From assembly GCA_938083085.1 (NCBI GenBank), contig CALLKX010000013.1, positions 62,001 to 126,000 of the forward strand: a stretch of 64,000 nt of DNA. Direction: 5' to 3'. Of the stretch, positions 26,833-35,853 are shown piece by piece. A program made the position numbers and the translations under genes. The notes beneath the pieces were generated by a model, which saw only the letters and a program-made list of their open reading frames with translations, was not told the origin of the DNA and made no database searches. Every line of letters begins with the position of its first letter. Position 1 is the first letter of the stretch. Origin of the DNA: an uncultured bacterium. GTDB taxonomy: Bacteria > Planctomycetota > UBA1135 > GCA-002686595.

Positions 26833-28686
26833 TCAGCGTGGCTCGATGAACCAGCGGACAATGTCCTGGTAGGTCACGTAGACCATCAGCGACATGATCA
26901 TCACCATTCCGACGACCTGGCTGTAGCCAAAGGTGCGCTCGGAGACCGGCGAGCCCTTGATGCCCTCGATCAGGAGGAACAGCAGGTGGCCCCCGTCGAG
27001 AATGGGGATCGGCAGCAGGTTCAGGATCGCCAGGTTGATGCTGAGGATCGCGAGGAAGAAGAAGAGCTTCGGCAGGCCCTGGCTCGCCGTATCGAAGGAG
27101 ATGACGCTGATGGAGATGATCCCCCCGAGGTTGCGGGTGGAGATCTCATCGCTGAAGAGCATCTTCTTGAGCTGAAGCCAGACGTCGACCAGGAACCGCT
27201 TGGTGGCGCCGAAGCCGTCAGCGATCGCTTCGCCGAACCCCTCAGCCTTCAGAATGGTCCGGGCGGCGCCGAGCTGGACCCCGTAGTTGGGGATCGTCAC
27301 TGGCGCTGCATCGAGGTTGATCGTGAGCTCGCTCATCGGCGCCCCGACTCCGGCGTCGCGCCACACCTCCAGCTGTAGCGACCGTCCAGCGGCGACCTCT
27401 CGCTGGATGCTCTCCAGCATGACGGGCCAGCTGTCCGTCGCCTGGCCGTTCACGGAGATGACCTGATCACCGGCGAGCACCCCGGCGCTCTCGGCGGGCG
27501 AGCCCTCGGAGACGATCACCCGCGAAGTGTTCTCGACCACCGCCAGAGCGAGGTCTCCGAGGAGGAGGACTGGCGCCACGGTGGCAGTGGCCGCCAGCGT
27601 GAGAAGCTCTCCGCGGCGACGCACGGTCAGGGCGAGGGGCTCGCCCGTCTTCACCGTCAGGAGCTGGTCGCGGATGGACCCTTGCCCCCAGACGGGACCG
27701 CCTGCGACGGAGACGATGCGGTCTCCGGCCTCGATCCCCAGCGCCTTCACGAGGGAGGCGGCGGGGCCTGTCGAACGGGTGGCGTCGACGTTCGAGGAGA
27801 GCGCGCCGATCCCGATGCGCTTGAATTCCAGGGTGTCCATACGCGGCTCAACCCGGACCTCGCGGATCGCCCCGTCGGGGCCCTCGACCTCGAGGTTCAC
27901 GGCGCTGCGCTCCGAGAACGCCCGCCGGAGTTGCTCGTCCACTCGGAGCGCTTCCGGTTGACCCACCACCGCGAGCAATCGGTCCTCACCCGTCACGCCG
28001 GCCGCGGCCGCCGATCCCAGGGGATCGACGACGAGGCGCTGATCAGGGGAGAGCCCCGCGGGCAGGCCGAGGCGGTAGAAGCCCAGGTTCTCGTCGAAGC
28101 TCGGGGTGAGCGTGATCGACTCCGGCGTCATGTTTGGGCGCGCCACCAGGAGGCGCGCGTCGTCGCTTCCGTTCAGCGCGACGGCGGTCACCAGGTGCTC
28201 GAAGTCGACGATCTTGGTGTCGTTGACCTCGAGAATGACCGTCCCGGCCGGCAGGCCAGCTTCCCAGGCCGGCATCCCCGGGGTAGGCGCTCCGATGAGG
28301 GGCTGGAGCGCTGGCAATCCGGCGAGCATCACGAGCGGGAGCGCCACGAGCGCGAAGATCACGTTCATGATCACGCCGCCGGAGAAGTAAAGGAAGCGCT
28401 GCGGCACGCTCAGCGTGGCGAGGGTCCCCGGCTCGGGCGTCCCTCTGAGGCCATCGCTGTACTCGCCCGCGACCTTGACGTAGCCGCCGAGGGGAACGGC
28501 GGCGATCTGGAAGAGGGTGTCCCCCCGGCGCCATCCGAAGAGCCTTGGTCCAAAGCCAAGAGAGAAGACCTCGACCCGTGCCCCGCACCAGCGGGCGGCC
28601 ATGAAGTGGCCGGCCTCGTGAACGAAGATGACGAGTCCGATGCCCAGCACTACCTGGAGGACGTTGAAGAGGTCGGCGAGGCTCAT
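26833..28686 (-). CDS. rseP: RseP-like site-2 zinc metalloprotease with four PDZ-like domains
   Basis: This intramembrane protease cleaves membrane-bound regulators such as anti-sigma factors. The zinc site is HEAGH (H23, E24, H27) in the first membrane helix; the third ligand motif is PILDGGH (D564) near the C-terminus, and the FGPRLFG and VPLGGYVK elements are intact. At 617 residues it is much longer than the usual 420-450 residues. The extra length comes from the periplasmic part (about 125-470), where I count four PDZ-like units, with GDRIVSV and GDQVISVNG as their clearest loops, against two in E. coli. The start overlaps the dxr stop (ATGA). An ECF sigma/anti-sigma pair at 14.6-16.3 kb could be a target, but that is only a guess. 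Confidence 0.92.
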   Translation of the reverse strand: MSLADLFNVLQVVLGIGLVIFVHEAGHFMAARWCGARVEVFSLGFGPRLFGWRRGDTLFQIAAVPLGGYVKVAGEYSDGLRGTPEPGTLATLSVPQRFLYFSGGVIMNVIFALVALPLVMLAGLPALQPLIGAPTPGMPAWEAGLPAGTVILEVNDTKIVDFEHLVTAVALNGSDDARLLVARPNMTPESITLTPSFDENLGFYRLGLPAGLSPDQRLVVDPLGSAAAAGVTGEDRLLAVVGQPEALRVDEQLRRAFSERSAVNLEVEGPDGAIREVRVEPRMDTLEFKRIGIGALSSNVDATRSTGPAASLVKALGIEAGDRIVSVAGGPVWGQGSIRDQLLTVKTGEPLALTVRRRGELLTLAATATVAPVLLLGDLALAVVENTSRVIVSEGSPAESAGVLAGDQVISVNGQATDSWPVMLESIQREVAAGRSLQLEVWRDAGVGAPMSELTINLDAAPVTIPNYGVQLGAARTILKAEGFGEAIADGFGATKRFLVDVWLQLKKMLFSDEISTRNLGGIISISVISFDTASQGLPKLFFFLAILSINLAILNLLPIPILDGGHLLFLLIEGIKGSPVSERTFGYSQVVGMVMIMSLMVYVTYQDIVRWFIEPR

Positions 28687-29876
28687 GTGGTCTTGGTGGT
28701 GTCCGCTTCAGCGCAGAGGCCCTCGATGTGTTCCCGCGCGAACTGGCGGGCCCACCCGTCTGCGGAGAGGAGTTGGTCGAGGCTTGAGGAGCCCTCGGAG
28801 GCCGGCCGGGCGTCGAGCGCGGCGGTCGAGACCTCTACCAACTGGGCCAGGGTGATCCGCCGCTCAAGGAAGGCTTCCACCGCGATCTCGTCGGCCGCGT
28901 TGAGGACCGCGCCCGCGGAGCCTCCGTCCTCGATGACCCGGAAGCCCAGTCCGAGGGCCGGGAAGCGCTGCAGGTCCGGCTCCTCGAAGGTCAGCTGGGC
29001 GAAGCGCTCGAAGCTGAAGCCCTCGAGGTCGGCGGCTCCGCGGTCGGGGTGGTGGATGGCGTAGTGGATCGGCCCGCGCATGTCCGGGGGGCCAAGCTGT
29101 GCCATGACCGAGCCGTCGCGGAACTCGACCATGGAGTGCACGATGGATTGGGCATGCACCACGACGTGGATCTGCTCGGCGGGGAGTCGAAAGAGGTGGT
29201 GCAGCTCGATGACCTCCAGCGCCTTGTTCATCAGCGTCGCCGATCCGATGGTCACCCTGGGGCCCATGTCCCAGTTGGGGTGCGCGAGGGCTTCCTCGGG
29301 GGTGGCGCTGCGAATCTCGTCCAGGGAGCGCGTCCGGAAGGGGCCGCCGCTGGCGGTCAGGTGAACCCGCCGCACCCGGTCGAGCCGCTCGCCGCGCAGG
29401 CACTGGAACACGGCGGAGTGCTCGGAATCCACCGGGACGATCTCGGCTCCGTGACGCTCCGCGAGCTGGAACAGCAGCTCGCCCGCGATCACCATCGATT
29501 CCTTGTTCGCCAGGCCGAGGGTCTTGCCGCGCTCCAGCACCGCCGCCGAGGGCCGCAGGCCCGCCGCGCCGACGATGCCGTGGATCGCCACGTCGAAGTC
29601 TGCCCGGGCGATCATCTCCAGGAGCCCGGCCTCGCCGGAGAAGACCTCGACTCCCTCGCCGACCGCCCGCTGGAGCTCTGCGGCTGCCGCGGGATCCGCC
29701 ATGCTGACCATCGCGGGGCGGTGCTCACGGACCTGCTCGAGGACCGTCTCCCAGGAGCTGGCGGCCGCGAGGCCGGCCACCTGCAGGGGGGCGTCCTCGG
29801 TCGCCGTCCGCACCAGATCGAGGGTCTGGGTGCCGATGGAGCCGGTGCTGCCGAGGACGAGGAGGCGCTTGGTCAA
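28683..29876 (-). CDS. dxr: 1-deoxy-D-xylulose-5-phosphate reductoisomerase
   Basis: Dxr converts DXP to MEP with NADPH, the first committed step of the non-mevalonate isoprenoid pathway. The 397-residue length is typical. NADPH-binding GSTGSIGTQTLD follows directly after the start. ANKESMVIAG, VPVDSEHSA (metal ligands), LTASGGPFR and PNWDMGPRVTIGSATLMNK complete the active site. I place the start at TTG 29876 because the family begins 'M-x-K-R-L-x-V-L-G-S-T-G-S-I-G' there; no ATG or GTG lies near, and the in-frame sequence upstream is unrelated. A TATCAT hexamer sits 77 nt upstream (29953-29958). The gene is first in dxr-rseP-ubiA-like. Confidence 0.95.
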   Translation of the reverse strand: MTKRLLVLGSTGSIGTQTLDLVRTATEDAPLQVAGLAAASSWETVLEQVREHRPAMVSMADPAAAAELQRAVGEGVEVFSGEAGLLEMIARADFDVAIHGIVGAAGLRPSAAVLERGKTLGLANKESMVIAGELLFQLAERHGAEIVPVDSEHSAVFQCLRGERLDRVRRVHLTASGGPFRTRSLDEIRSATPEEALAHPNWDMGPRVTIGSATLMNKALEVIELHHLFRLPAEQIHVVVHAQSIVHSMVEFRDGSVMAQLGPPDMRGPIHYAIHHPDRGAADLEGFSFERFAQLTFEEPDLQRFPALGLGFRVIEDGGSAGAVLNAADEIAVEAFLERRITLAQLVEVSTAALDARPASEGSSSLDQLLSADGWARQFAREHIEGLCAEADTTKTT

Positions 29877-29952
29877 AGGGGGGCTCTGGGGTCCGGGAGC
29901 AGCGAGGTTGGGGGCGGGGACGCGCAGTGGGCTGGCGCGCTTCCGGGCCGGG

Positions 29953-29958
29953 ATGATA
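29953..29958 (-). promoter_or_regulatory. dxr: -10 hexamer TATCAT for the dxr-rseP-ubiA operon
   Basis: On the minus strand the sequence reads GGTATCATCC. The same TATCAT is seen on the minus strand before acpP (60212-60217) and before a HEAT gene (41312-41317). No clear -35. Confidence 0.4.
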
Positions 29959-30067
29959 CCCAGACGGCCACCCCGAATGCAGCGGCCGGACCTGCGGCGG
30001 AGGTGGAATCCTCGCCCATCCAACGGGAGGAGCCCATCTGAATGTAGGAGGGGGGCGCAGGGGGCAC

Positions 30068-30073
30068 TATCGT
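30068..30073 (+). promoter_or_regulatory. purM: -10 hexamer TATCGT for purM
   Basis: GCACTATCGTGTGC lies 105 nt before the GTG start of purM, in the divergent gap with dxr. TATCGTGTGC is identical at 16368. Confidence 0.35.
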
Positions 30074-30178
30074 GTGCTCGGAGCGCGGGTTTGATGCCCG
30101 AACACTCCACGGCCACCTCGGCCGCCGTCCAGCCCCGATGTCCGCCGGCCATGGCCGCGCCTCGCCTCCGCAGAACAC

Positions 30179-31228
30179 GTGTCCGAACCCGCACCGATCA
30201 CCTACAAGGATGCCGGCGTCGATATCGCCGCCCAAGACGCCGCCCTGGGAGCCGCCAAGGACGCCGTCCGTTCCACCTTCACGCCGGGCGTCCTGTCCGA
30301 CATGGGCCTCTTCGGGGGGCTCTTTGACCTGGAGCGCGTGGACTGCGGCGGCCACATCCTCGTGGCGAGCGCTGACGGTGTTGGCACCAAGCTCGAGGTG
30401 GCCAAGCTCTGCGGGATCCACGACACCGTCGGGCGCGACCTGGTGCAGCACTGCATCAATGACATCCTGGTCCAGGGAGCCAGGCCGCACTTCTTCATGG
30501 ACTACGTGGGCACAGGTCGCCTCGAGCCGGACGTCGTGGCCAACCTCGTCCGGGGCTGCGCGCACGCCTGCCGTGACAACGGCCTGGCCCTGCTCGGTGG
30601 AGAGACGGCGGAGATGCCGGGGCTCTACGGGGACGGGGACTTCGACCTCGTCGGGTTTATCGTCGGCTCGGTGGCTCGGGACAAGGTGTTGGACGGCTCG
30701 CGGGTTCGGCCTGGCCAGACGCTGATCGGCCTCCGATCGAGTGGCCTCCACACGAACGGCTACTCCCTCGCTCGCAAGGTGCTGTTCGAGCGGCTGGGCT
30801 TGACCGTCCATGACCGCCCGGAAGCTCTCGGGGGGGCCACCGTCGGGGAGGCGCTCATGGCGCCCCATCGCAGCTACCTCGACCTGCTCTGGCCGCTGCT
30901 CCAGGCCGATCAGTTGCCTGGGCTGGCCCACATCACCGGAGGTGGCCTCGTGGACAACGTCCCCAGGATCCTCGGGGGTTGCGACGCGCTGATCGACCTC
31001 TCGACCTGGGAGGTACCGCCGCTGTTCAAGATGATCGTGGATGCTGCCCGGATCGATCGTGACGAGGCCTACCAGGCTCTGAACATGGGGATCGGGATGG
31101 TCCTCTTCGTGGACGATGGGGACCTCGCTGCCGTGGAGGCGCACCTCACGGCCCAGGGAGAGGAGGCCATCCGCATCGGCCAGACGGTGGAGGCGGCTGG
31201 CGCTTCCGGCGTCGTGCGATGGGTCTGA
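30179..31228 (+). CDS. purM: Phosphoribosylformylglycinamidine cyclo-ligase
   Basis: PurM (AIR synthetase) closes the imidazole ring in purine synthesis using ATP. The 349 residues carry ITYKDAGVDI at the N-terminus, SADGVGTKLEVA, CINDILVQGARPHFFMDY, GGETAEMPGLY, GLRSSGLHTNGYSLAR and HITGGGLVDNVPR, all diagnostic of the family. The start is GTG 30179. The next gene overlaps its end by 10 nt. No other purine genes are in the window. Confidence 0.95.
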   Translation: MSEPAPITYKDAGVDIAAQDAALGAAKDAVRSTFTPGVLSDMGLFGGLFDLERVDCGGHILVASADGVGTKLEVAKLCGIHDTVGRDLVQHCINDILVQGARPHFFMDYVGTGRLEPDVVANLVRGCAHACRDNGLALLGGETAEMPGLYGDGDFDLVGFIVGSVARDKVLDGSRVRPGQTLIGLRSSGLHTNGYSLARKVLFERLGLTVHDRPEALGGATVGEALMAPHRSYLDLLWPLLQADQLPGLAHITGGGLVDNVPRILGGCDALIDLSTWEVPPLFKMIVDAARIDRDEAYQALNMGIGMVLFVDDGDLAAVEAHLTAQGEEAIRIGQTVEAAGASGVVRWV

Positions 31229-31971
31229 GAGACACCAGGGCCGGGTCTCGCCCGGGCGCCACGGCGGGCCTGTTTGCACCGCTTGGCGCATGGTGGGTCA
31301 TGCTTGCCTCGCTGGCGGTGGCCTTCGTCGGCGCGCCGCGGGAGCTGCAAACGCCCGCTCTCGCGGCGCCTGATGATGGGCCCATCGCGGTGGAGCGTGT
31401 GATTCAGGCGCTCTCCGACTCGTCCGTGAGCCTGGACGAGGCGGCGCTGGGGGCGCTGCAGCAGGAGGGCTTCCGGCTCTTTATGGACCGGATGGCGGCG
31501 AAGGACGGACCGTCCTCTGTTGGCCTCGCACGGGCCATGCATGCCCGGGCGGGAGCCACGTGGAGCGCCTTCTGTCTCGAGGGAGCCCTGCGACGCTCGG
31601 CACCTGCGGACGCCAGCGGGCCGAGCGCGCAGGAGGCGTACGCGGAGGCGGACCGCGTGCTCTCGGCGCTGCTCCGGCAGGAGGGCCTTTCACCAGTGGA
31701 TCGCCTCGCGGTCGTTCAGCGTCGGGCAATCCTCGCGGCGGGCTTTGGCGATGCCTCAGGGGAGCTCTCTTCGCTCGGGCGGGCCCTTGGCATGGGAGGG
31801 ATCGATGGGGCCCAGATCCTCGGCCTCAGGGCGCTGGCTGCGGGAGATCATGAGGAGGCCGCGAGGCTCTTCGGGCTCCTCCTCGATCGGGGAGACCTGC
31901 CACAGGATCGCCCTTGGGCGCTCCGCGGGCACGGGTTGGCCGCCCTCGAGCACCTCCGCCAGGGATCCTGA
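31219..31971 (+). CDS. Small helical-repeat (TPR-like) membrane or exported protein
   Basis: This 250-residue protein overlaps the end of purM. One hydrophobic segment at about residues 26-40 (WWVMLASLAVAFVGA) acts as a signal or anchor. The remainder is Ala/Leu-rich helices whose spacing (ILGLRALAAGDHEEAARLFGLLLDRGDL) suggests one or two TPR-like units. I recognise no family. It might be a lipid-independent periplasmic adaptor; its position after purM suggests co-transcription rather than shared function. Confidence 0.6.
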   Translation: MGLRDTRAGSRPGATAGLFAPLGAWWVMLASLAVAFVGAPRELQTPALAAPDDGPIAVERVIQALSDSSVSLDEAALGALQQEGFRLFMDRMAAKDGPSSVGLARAMHARAGATWSAFCLEGALRRSAPADASGPSAQEAYAEADRVLSALLRQEGLSPVDRLAVVQRRAILAAGFGDASGELSSLGRALGMGGIDGAQILGLRALAAGDHEEAARLFGLLLDRGDLPQDRPWALRGHGLAALEHLRQGS

Positions 31972-32117
31972 GCGCAGCCTCGGCGATTCCCGCCATTGGG
32001 GCTGAAACCGATCCGTACCGGGCACACTAGACTCTCCTGCACGCACCGCTGACCCCTATGGCAGCGGCGCGGACCCATCCACCACTCGGGCCTTCGACCG
32101 TTCAGCCTCAACTGTTC

Positions 32118-33413
32118 ATGTTGCACCTCAATTCTCTTCGTATTGCCACGGTTGGGTTCGCCCTCGCTGTCGCGGCGACCGCGGCGCCCCTCGTCTCCTC
32201 CGCGGCGGACCGCCTGCTCACCGACAAGGACCTCAAGAAGGTCTCCGGCAAGGTGTCCGACTGGTATGAGGCCATCGCCGAGGGCAAGGGCAAGATGGAA
32301 GCGGAGGCGGACATCCGCGAGGAGTTGGGCAAGCTCAACGGCAAGAACCGCAAGCTGAAGGGCACCACGCTGCTCGCCAGCCCCGAGGACCTCGGGGCGA
32401 TGATCTACCTGTCGAACAAGTTCGACCGCAAGCAGCCCAAGCGCGGTGCTGGCAAGGTCATGGAGCGCACTGTGGACAACGGAGCGCGGGGCACGGTCGA
32501 GTACGCGCTGTGGTCGCCGGCGAAATACAAGGCCAAGTCGGGGCCGTACCCGCTGATCATCACCCTCCCAGAGGAGGGCGAGAACCCCAAGGCGCACATC
32601 TCCAACCGGTGGGTGAGCGGCGCCCTGCGTGAGTCGACGATCATCGCAAGCCCGAAGATGCCGGGGGACTCCGGCAAGTGGTCCGAGCTTGAGGGGCTCA
32701 CCGCCGTGATGCTCACCCTCCGCAACGTCTCGGAGATCTACGCCATCGACTTCGACCGCGTGTTCATTGGCGGGCGCCAGCTCGGTGGGGAGGCCGCCCT
32801 CGCGATCGCCAACATGTTCCCCAGCCGCTTTGCCGGTGCGTTCTGCTGGGCGGGCGACGCCGGTGACGGCATCCCCGTGGAGAACCTGAAGCACCTCCCC
32901 GTGCTGATCTCCGGTGGCGGGAGCAAGGCGACCGCGTTCGAAGAGCGGGCAAAAGAGGCCGGCGTCGAGGGGGTCACCCTCGTCGCGAGTGGGGGTGAGG
33001 ACGCGATCATCGAGTGGATGTCCGCGCTCAAGCGGAACAGCTACCCGACGTCCTTCTCGCTGATCCCCGGCGCCACCTTCCCCACCAACGCCTACTGGCT
33101 TCAGGTCCCCCGCCTCCCGGACGTCGCGGGCGTGCGCGTGGACGTCGAGGTGAACCGCGAGCAGAACACGATCACGCTGACAGGCGCAGGGCTCACCGAG
33201 GTCACGCTCTACCTCTCGGACGCCATCGTGGACATGAGCAAGCCCGTGGTGGTCATCGCCAACGGGAAGCGCTACGAAGACCAGTTCGAGCGGAGCTTTC
33301 GAGTCTTTCTCGACATGCTCTATGCCGGCAAGGTCGACCCCGGCCGGGTCTTCGTCGCGTCGAAGCAGTACTACCTGCCGGACCTCTCCGGTGGCGGCGA
33401 GTCCGACGGTTGA
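32118..33413 (+). CDS. Secreted esterase-like alpha/beta-hydrolase lacking the nucleophile
   Basis: This 431-residue exported protein has a signal peptide (FALAVAATAAPLVSSA, cleavage near SSA-A) followed by a Lys/Glu-rich helical region and then an alpha/beta-hydrolase fold. The fold is seen from YPLIITLPEEGENPKAH (strand and oxyanion region), FDRVFIGGRQLGGEAAL (nucleophile elbow) and LPVLISGGGSKAT. The elbow should read G-x-S-x-G but has Gln (Q221) in place of Ser, so normal esterase activity is unlikely. A possible late His partner is not evident either. I use ATG 32118, which starts directly at the signal peptide; ATG 32058 is in frame. It may be a binding or structural protein. Confidence 0.75.
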   Translation: MLHLNSLRIATVGFALAVAATAAPLVSSAADRLLTDKDLKKVSGKVSDWYEAIAEGKGKMEAEADIREELGKLNGKNRKLKGTTLLASPEDLGAMIYLSNKFDRKQPKRGAGKVMERTVDNGARGTVEYALWSPAKYKAKSGPYPLIITLPEEGENPKAHISNRWVSGALRESTIIASPKMPGDSGKWSELEGLTAVMLTLRNVSEIYAIDFDRVFIGGRQLGGEAALAIANMFPSRFAGAFCWAGDAGDGIPVENLKHLPVLISGGGSKATAFEERAKEAGVEGVTLVASGGEDAIIEWMSALKRNSYPTSFSLIPGATFPTNAYWLQVPRLPDVAGVRVDVEVNREQNTITLTGAGLTEVTLYLSDAIVDMSKPVVVIANGKRYEDQFERSFRVFLDMLYAGKVDPGRVFVASKQYYLPDLSGGGESDG

Positions 33414-33452
33414 GCGGCGCTCTCCCTGGTCCCCGGCCCCACTGAGGCACAC

Positions 33453-35708
33453 GTGCGAGATCTCTCCTCTTCGGCGGGGGACGGCTCCCCTGGCTTGAAT
33501 CCGGGGGCGCTGCTCCTGGTGGTCGCGCTCGCCGGCGGCGCAACGATGGTGGTGGAGCTGGGCGCGGTCCGGCTCCTGGCACCCTGGTTCGGCGCGTCCA
33601 GCAGCGTCTGGACGAACGTCATTGGCGTGGTCCTGGCGGCTCTCGCGCTGGGGTACACCCTCGGCGCCCGCCTCGCGAGCGGGCCGGTGCCGCTGGCACG
33701 GCTGAGCGGGGTCCTGCTCCTTGGGTCTGTGCTTGCAGCGATCCTCCCAGGCCTGACACCCGTCGTGGCCGGGGCCTTCATGCCGGACGGCGTGGCCCTG
33801 TCCGGGGCCTCCCGGCTGCTGGTATGGGGGAGCCTCGCGGCGGCGCTCGTGCTGTTCCTGCCTATCGCGGCCTGCCTCGGTTGTGCGTGTCCCCTTGCCG
33901 TGGAGAGCCTCCAGCGGCAGCGCGGTGACGCCGCGGGGCACGCCGGCGGGCACGTCCTCGCGGCCTCCACGCTCGGGAGCCTCGCCGGGACCTTCGGGAC
34001 CACTCACCTCTTCGTTCCTATCCTCGGAACCACGTGGACCTTCCTCGGCGCGGGCCTCGTGCTCTTCGCGTGCGGGCTGGTGGTCCGCTTGGCGTCACGG
34101 GGATCCACTGGCGCGCCGGGGGCTGGGGTCCTCATGGCCCTCGTGCTTGGCTTCGGGGCCAGCGCCGTATCCTCGGCGCTCTCAGGGGCCGGCCGATCCC
34201 AGGGCAGCCCAGGGGAGGTCACGCTGGCCCGGGCCGAATCGGCCTATCAGAGCCTGCGGGTGACCGAATCGGGCGAGGGCGAGGCGCGGCTCCGCAAGCT
34301 CCAGGTGAACGAGAGCCTCGACTCGTTCCAGAGCGTTTGGGCTCCGGAGCTCGGCCTCCTTCCGGGCGGCTTTTACTACAACCACTTCGCGCTGCCCTAC
34401 GGTTGGGCCGCGCGGGAACAGGGCGCGCCGCCCCCCGACTGGTCGGTGTTCATCGTCGGGCTGGGCGGGGGCTCGGCCGTCCGGGTCCTCGAGGGCGTCG
34501 TCTCCGCCGACACCTCGCTGGCGGTGACCGGGGTGGAGCTCGATCCAATGGTGGTGGAGATGGCGGTGGAGCACTTCGAGCTCGACACCGAGAGCCCGGG
34601 ACGGACCGTGGTGGGGGGCCTGGACGGGCGGGTGGCGCTGGCGCTCGAGTCGAGCAGCTTCGACCAGGTCATCGTGGACGCCTACGCGAACAACATGGAG
34701 GTGCCGCCGCACCTTGCGAGCATCGAGGCCTTCGAGCTGGTCCATGGCCGCCTCCGGGAGGGCGGCTGGCTCACGGTGAACGTCGGTGGCTTCGGCGGGG
34801 AGGACCCCGTCGTCAGGGGGATCGCCGGTGCGATCACAGAGGCCTTTGGGACGCCGGTCTCGATCTTTCGTGTCCCTTTCTCACGCAACCTGACGCTCCA
34901 TGCGCGCCGCGGCGGTGAGGTCCCGACTCCCGGTACCAGGGCGTTTGGATCTTTGGGAGCCCCGCTGATCGGTGGCCTTGGAGCGTTGCTCCCTCCGCTT
35001 CAACTTCCTGGGGCCTCCTTCGTGGTGGCGCCGGGTGAGGAGGCGTCCGACCTGCGCGATCAGCGGTCGAACCTGGAGTTCCTGCAGGCGCGCTCCATCG
35101 CAGCCGCGGAGGACCGCCTCGGGGCCCTGAACGCGCGCGGGGGCAGACCAACGCGGCTGACTGTGCCCGAAGCGTCCGCGGAGGACGCCGAGCGCATCAC
35201 GGCCTCGTCGGCGCTCGCGGTCAGGGGGGACCTCCTCGGGGCGTCGGAGGCCGCTGCCGCTGTCGCGGATCCCGTCTCCGCGGCTTACCTTTGTGCCTAT
35301 CTCGCCTGGGCTGGCGGCGATCCCCAAGGGGCGCTGGAGGCGGCCGAGGTGGCCATGGACCAGCACGGAGCGGATGTGACGCTCCTCGGTCTCGTGGTCG
35401 ACCTGGCCTTGGTGGTCGGGGCGGAGCGGCTCGCGGGTGCCCGCTTGCGTGATCTGAGGGCCGCCACCGAGGTGGCGGGCATGGCCCCCATCGGCGAGGG
35501 GGTCCTCGAACGACTGGCCGCAGGGGTCGAGGACGCGGAGACCCGTGGAGCGATCGCCTCCGCTGCACTGCGACGCGCGAAGCTCACAGCGGGCGCAGCG
35601 GCAGCGCTCCTCGGTCTCGCGCTTCTCGGGGTCTGGCGCTTTGTGCGCTCTGATCCCAGCGGGGGCACCGAGGGGAGCCTGCTCCCGCGGTCCAAAGTCG
35701 CGGTCTGA
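33453..35708 (+). CDS. Membrane-fused spermidine synthase-like protein
   Basis: This 751-residue protein (GTG start) opens with about seven hydrophobic segments (to about residue 250), of the kind found in 'fused MFS/spermidine synthase' proteins. It continues with a Rossmann methyltransferase-like domain: glycine loop GLGGGSAVRVLEG (from about 336), GVELDP, DGRVALALESSSFDQVIVDAYAN and RLREGGWLTVNV. After about residue 520 come Ala-rich helices that look like degenerate TPRs, and it ends with one more membrane segment. Aminopropyl transfer is not established for such fusions; membrane-linked methyl or aminopropyl transfer is a guess. It lies 39 nt after the esterase-like gene. Confidence 0.8.
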   Translation: MRDLSSSAGDGSPGLNPGALLLVVALAGGATMVVELGAVRLLAPWFGASSSVWTNVIGVVLAALALGYTLGARLASGPVPLARLSGVLLLGSVLAAILPGLTPVVAGAFMPDGVALSGASRLLVWGSLAAALVLFLPIAACLGCACPLAVESLQRQRGDAAGHAGGHVLAASTLGSLAGTFGTTHLFVPILGTTWTFLGAGLVLFACGLVVRLASRGSTGAPGAGVLMALVLGFGASAVSSALSGAGRSQGSPGEVTLARAESAYQSLRVTESGEGEARLRKLQVNESLDSFQSVWAPELGLLPGGFYYNHFALPYGWAAREQGAPPPDWSVFIVGLGGGSAVRVLEGVVSADTSLAVTGVELDPMVVEMAVEHFELDTESPGRTVVGGLDGRVALALESSSFDQVIVDAYANNMEVPPHLASIEAFELVHGRLREGGWLTVNVGGFGGEDPVVRGIAGAITEAFGTPVSIFRVPFSRNLTLHARRGGEVPTPGTRAFGSLGAPLIGGLGALLPPLQLPGASFVVAPGEEASDLRDQRSNLEFLQARSIAAAEDRLGALNARGGRPTRLTVPEASAEDAERITASSALAVRGDLLGASEAAAAVADPVSAAYLCAYLAWAGGDPQGALEAAEVAMDQHGADVTLLGLVVDLALVVGAERLAGARLRDLRAATEVAGMAPIGEGVLERLAAGVEDAETRGAIASAALRRAKLTAGAAAALLGLALLGVWRFVRSDPSGGTEGSLLPRSKVAV

Positions 35709-35853
35709 GACGATCGCCTGGCCCGTCCTGCCGGGCAGTTGCCACCCAGCTATTCTTCGGAGACCGACCGGGCCTTGGGGAACAAGGGGGCTTGCGCCCT
35801 GGTCCCTCCCTTGAGCCTCGAAGTTACCTATCTACCCACTCGCAACGACTCCC

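Noticed and set aside
31848-34007. A 719-codon open frame on the minus strand
   Set aside because: It is antisense to the esterase-like and spermidine-synthase-like genes and shows no family motif.
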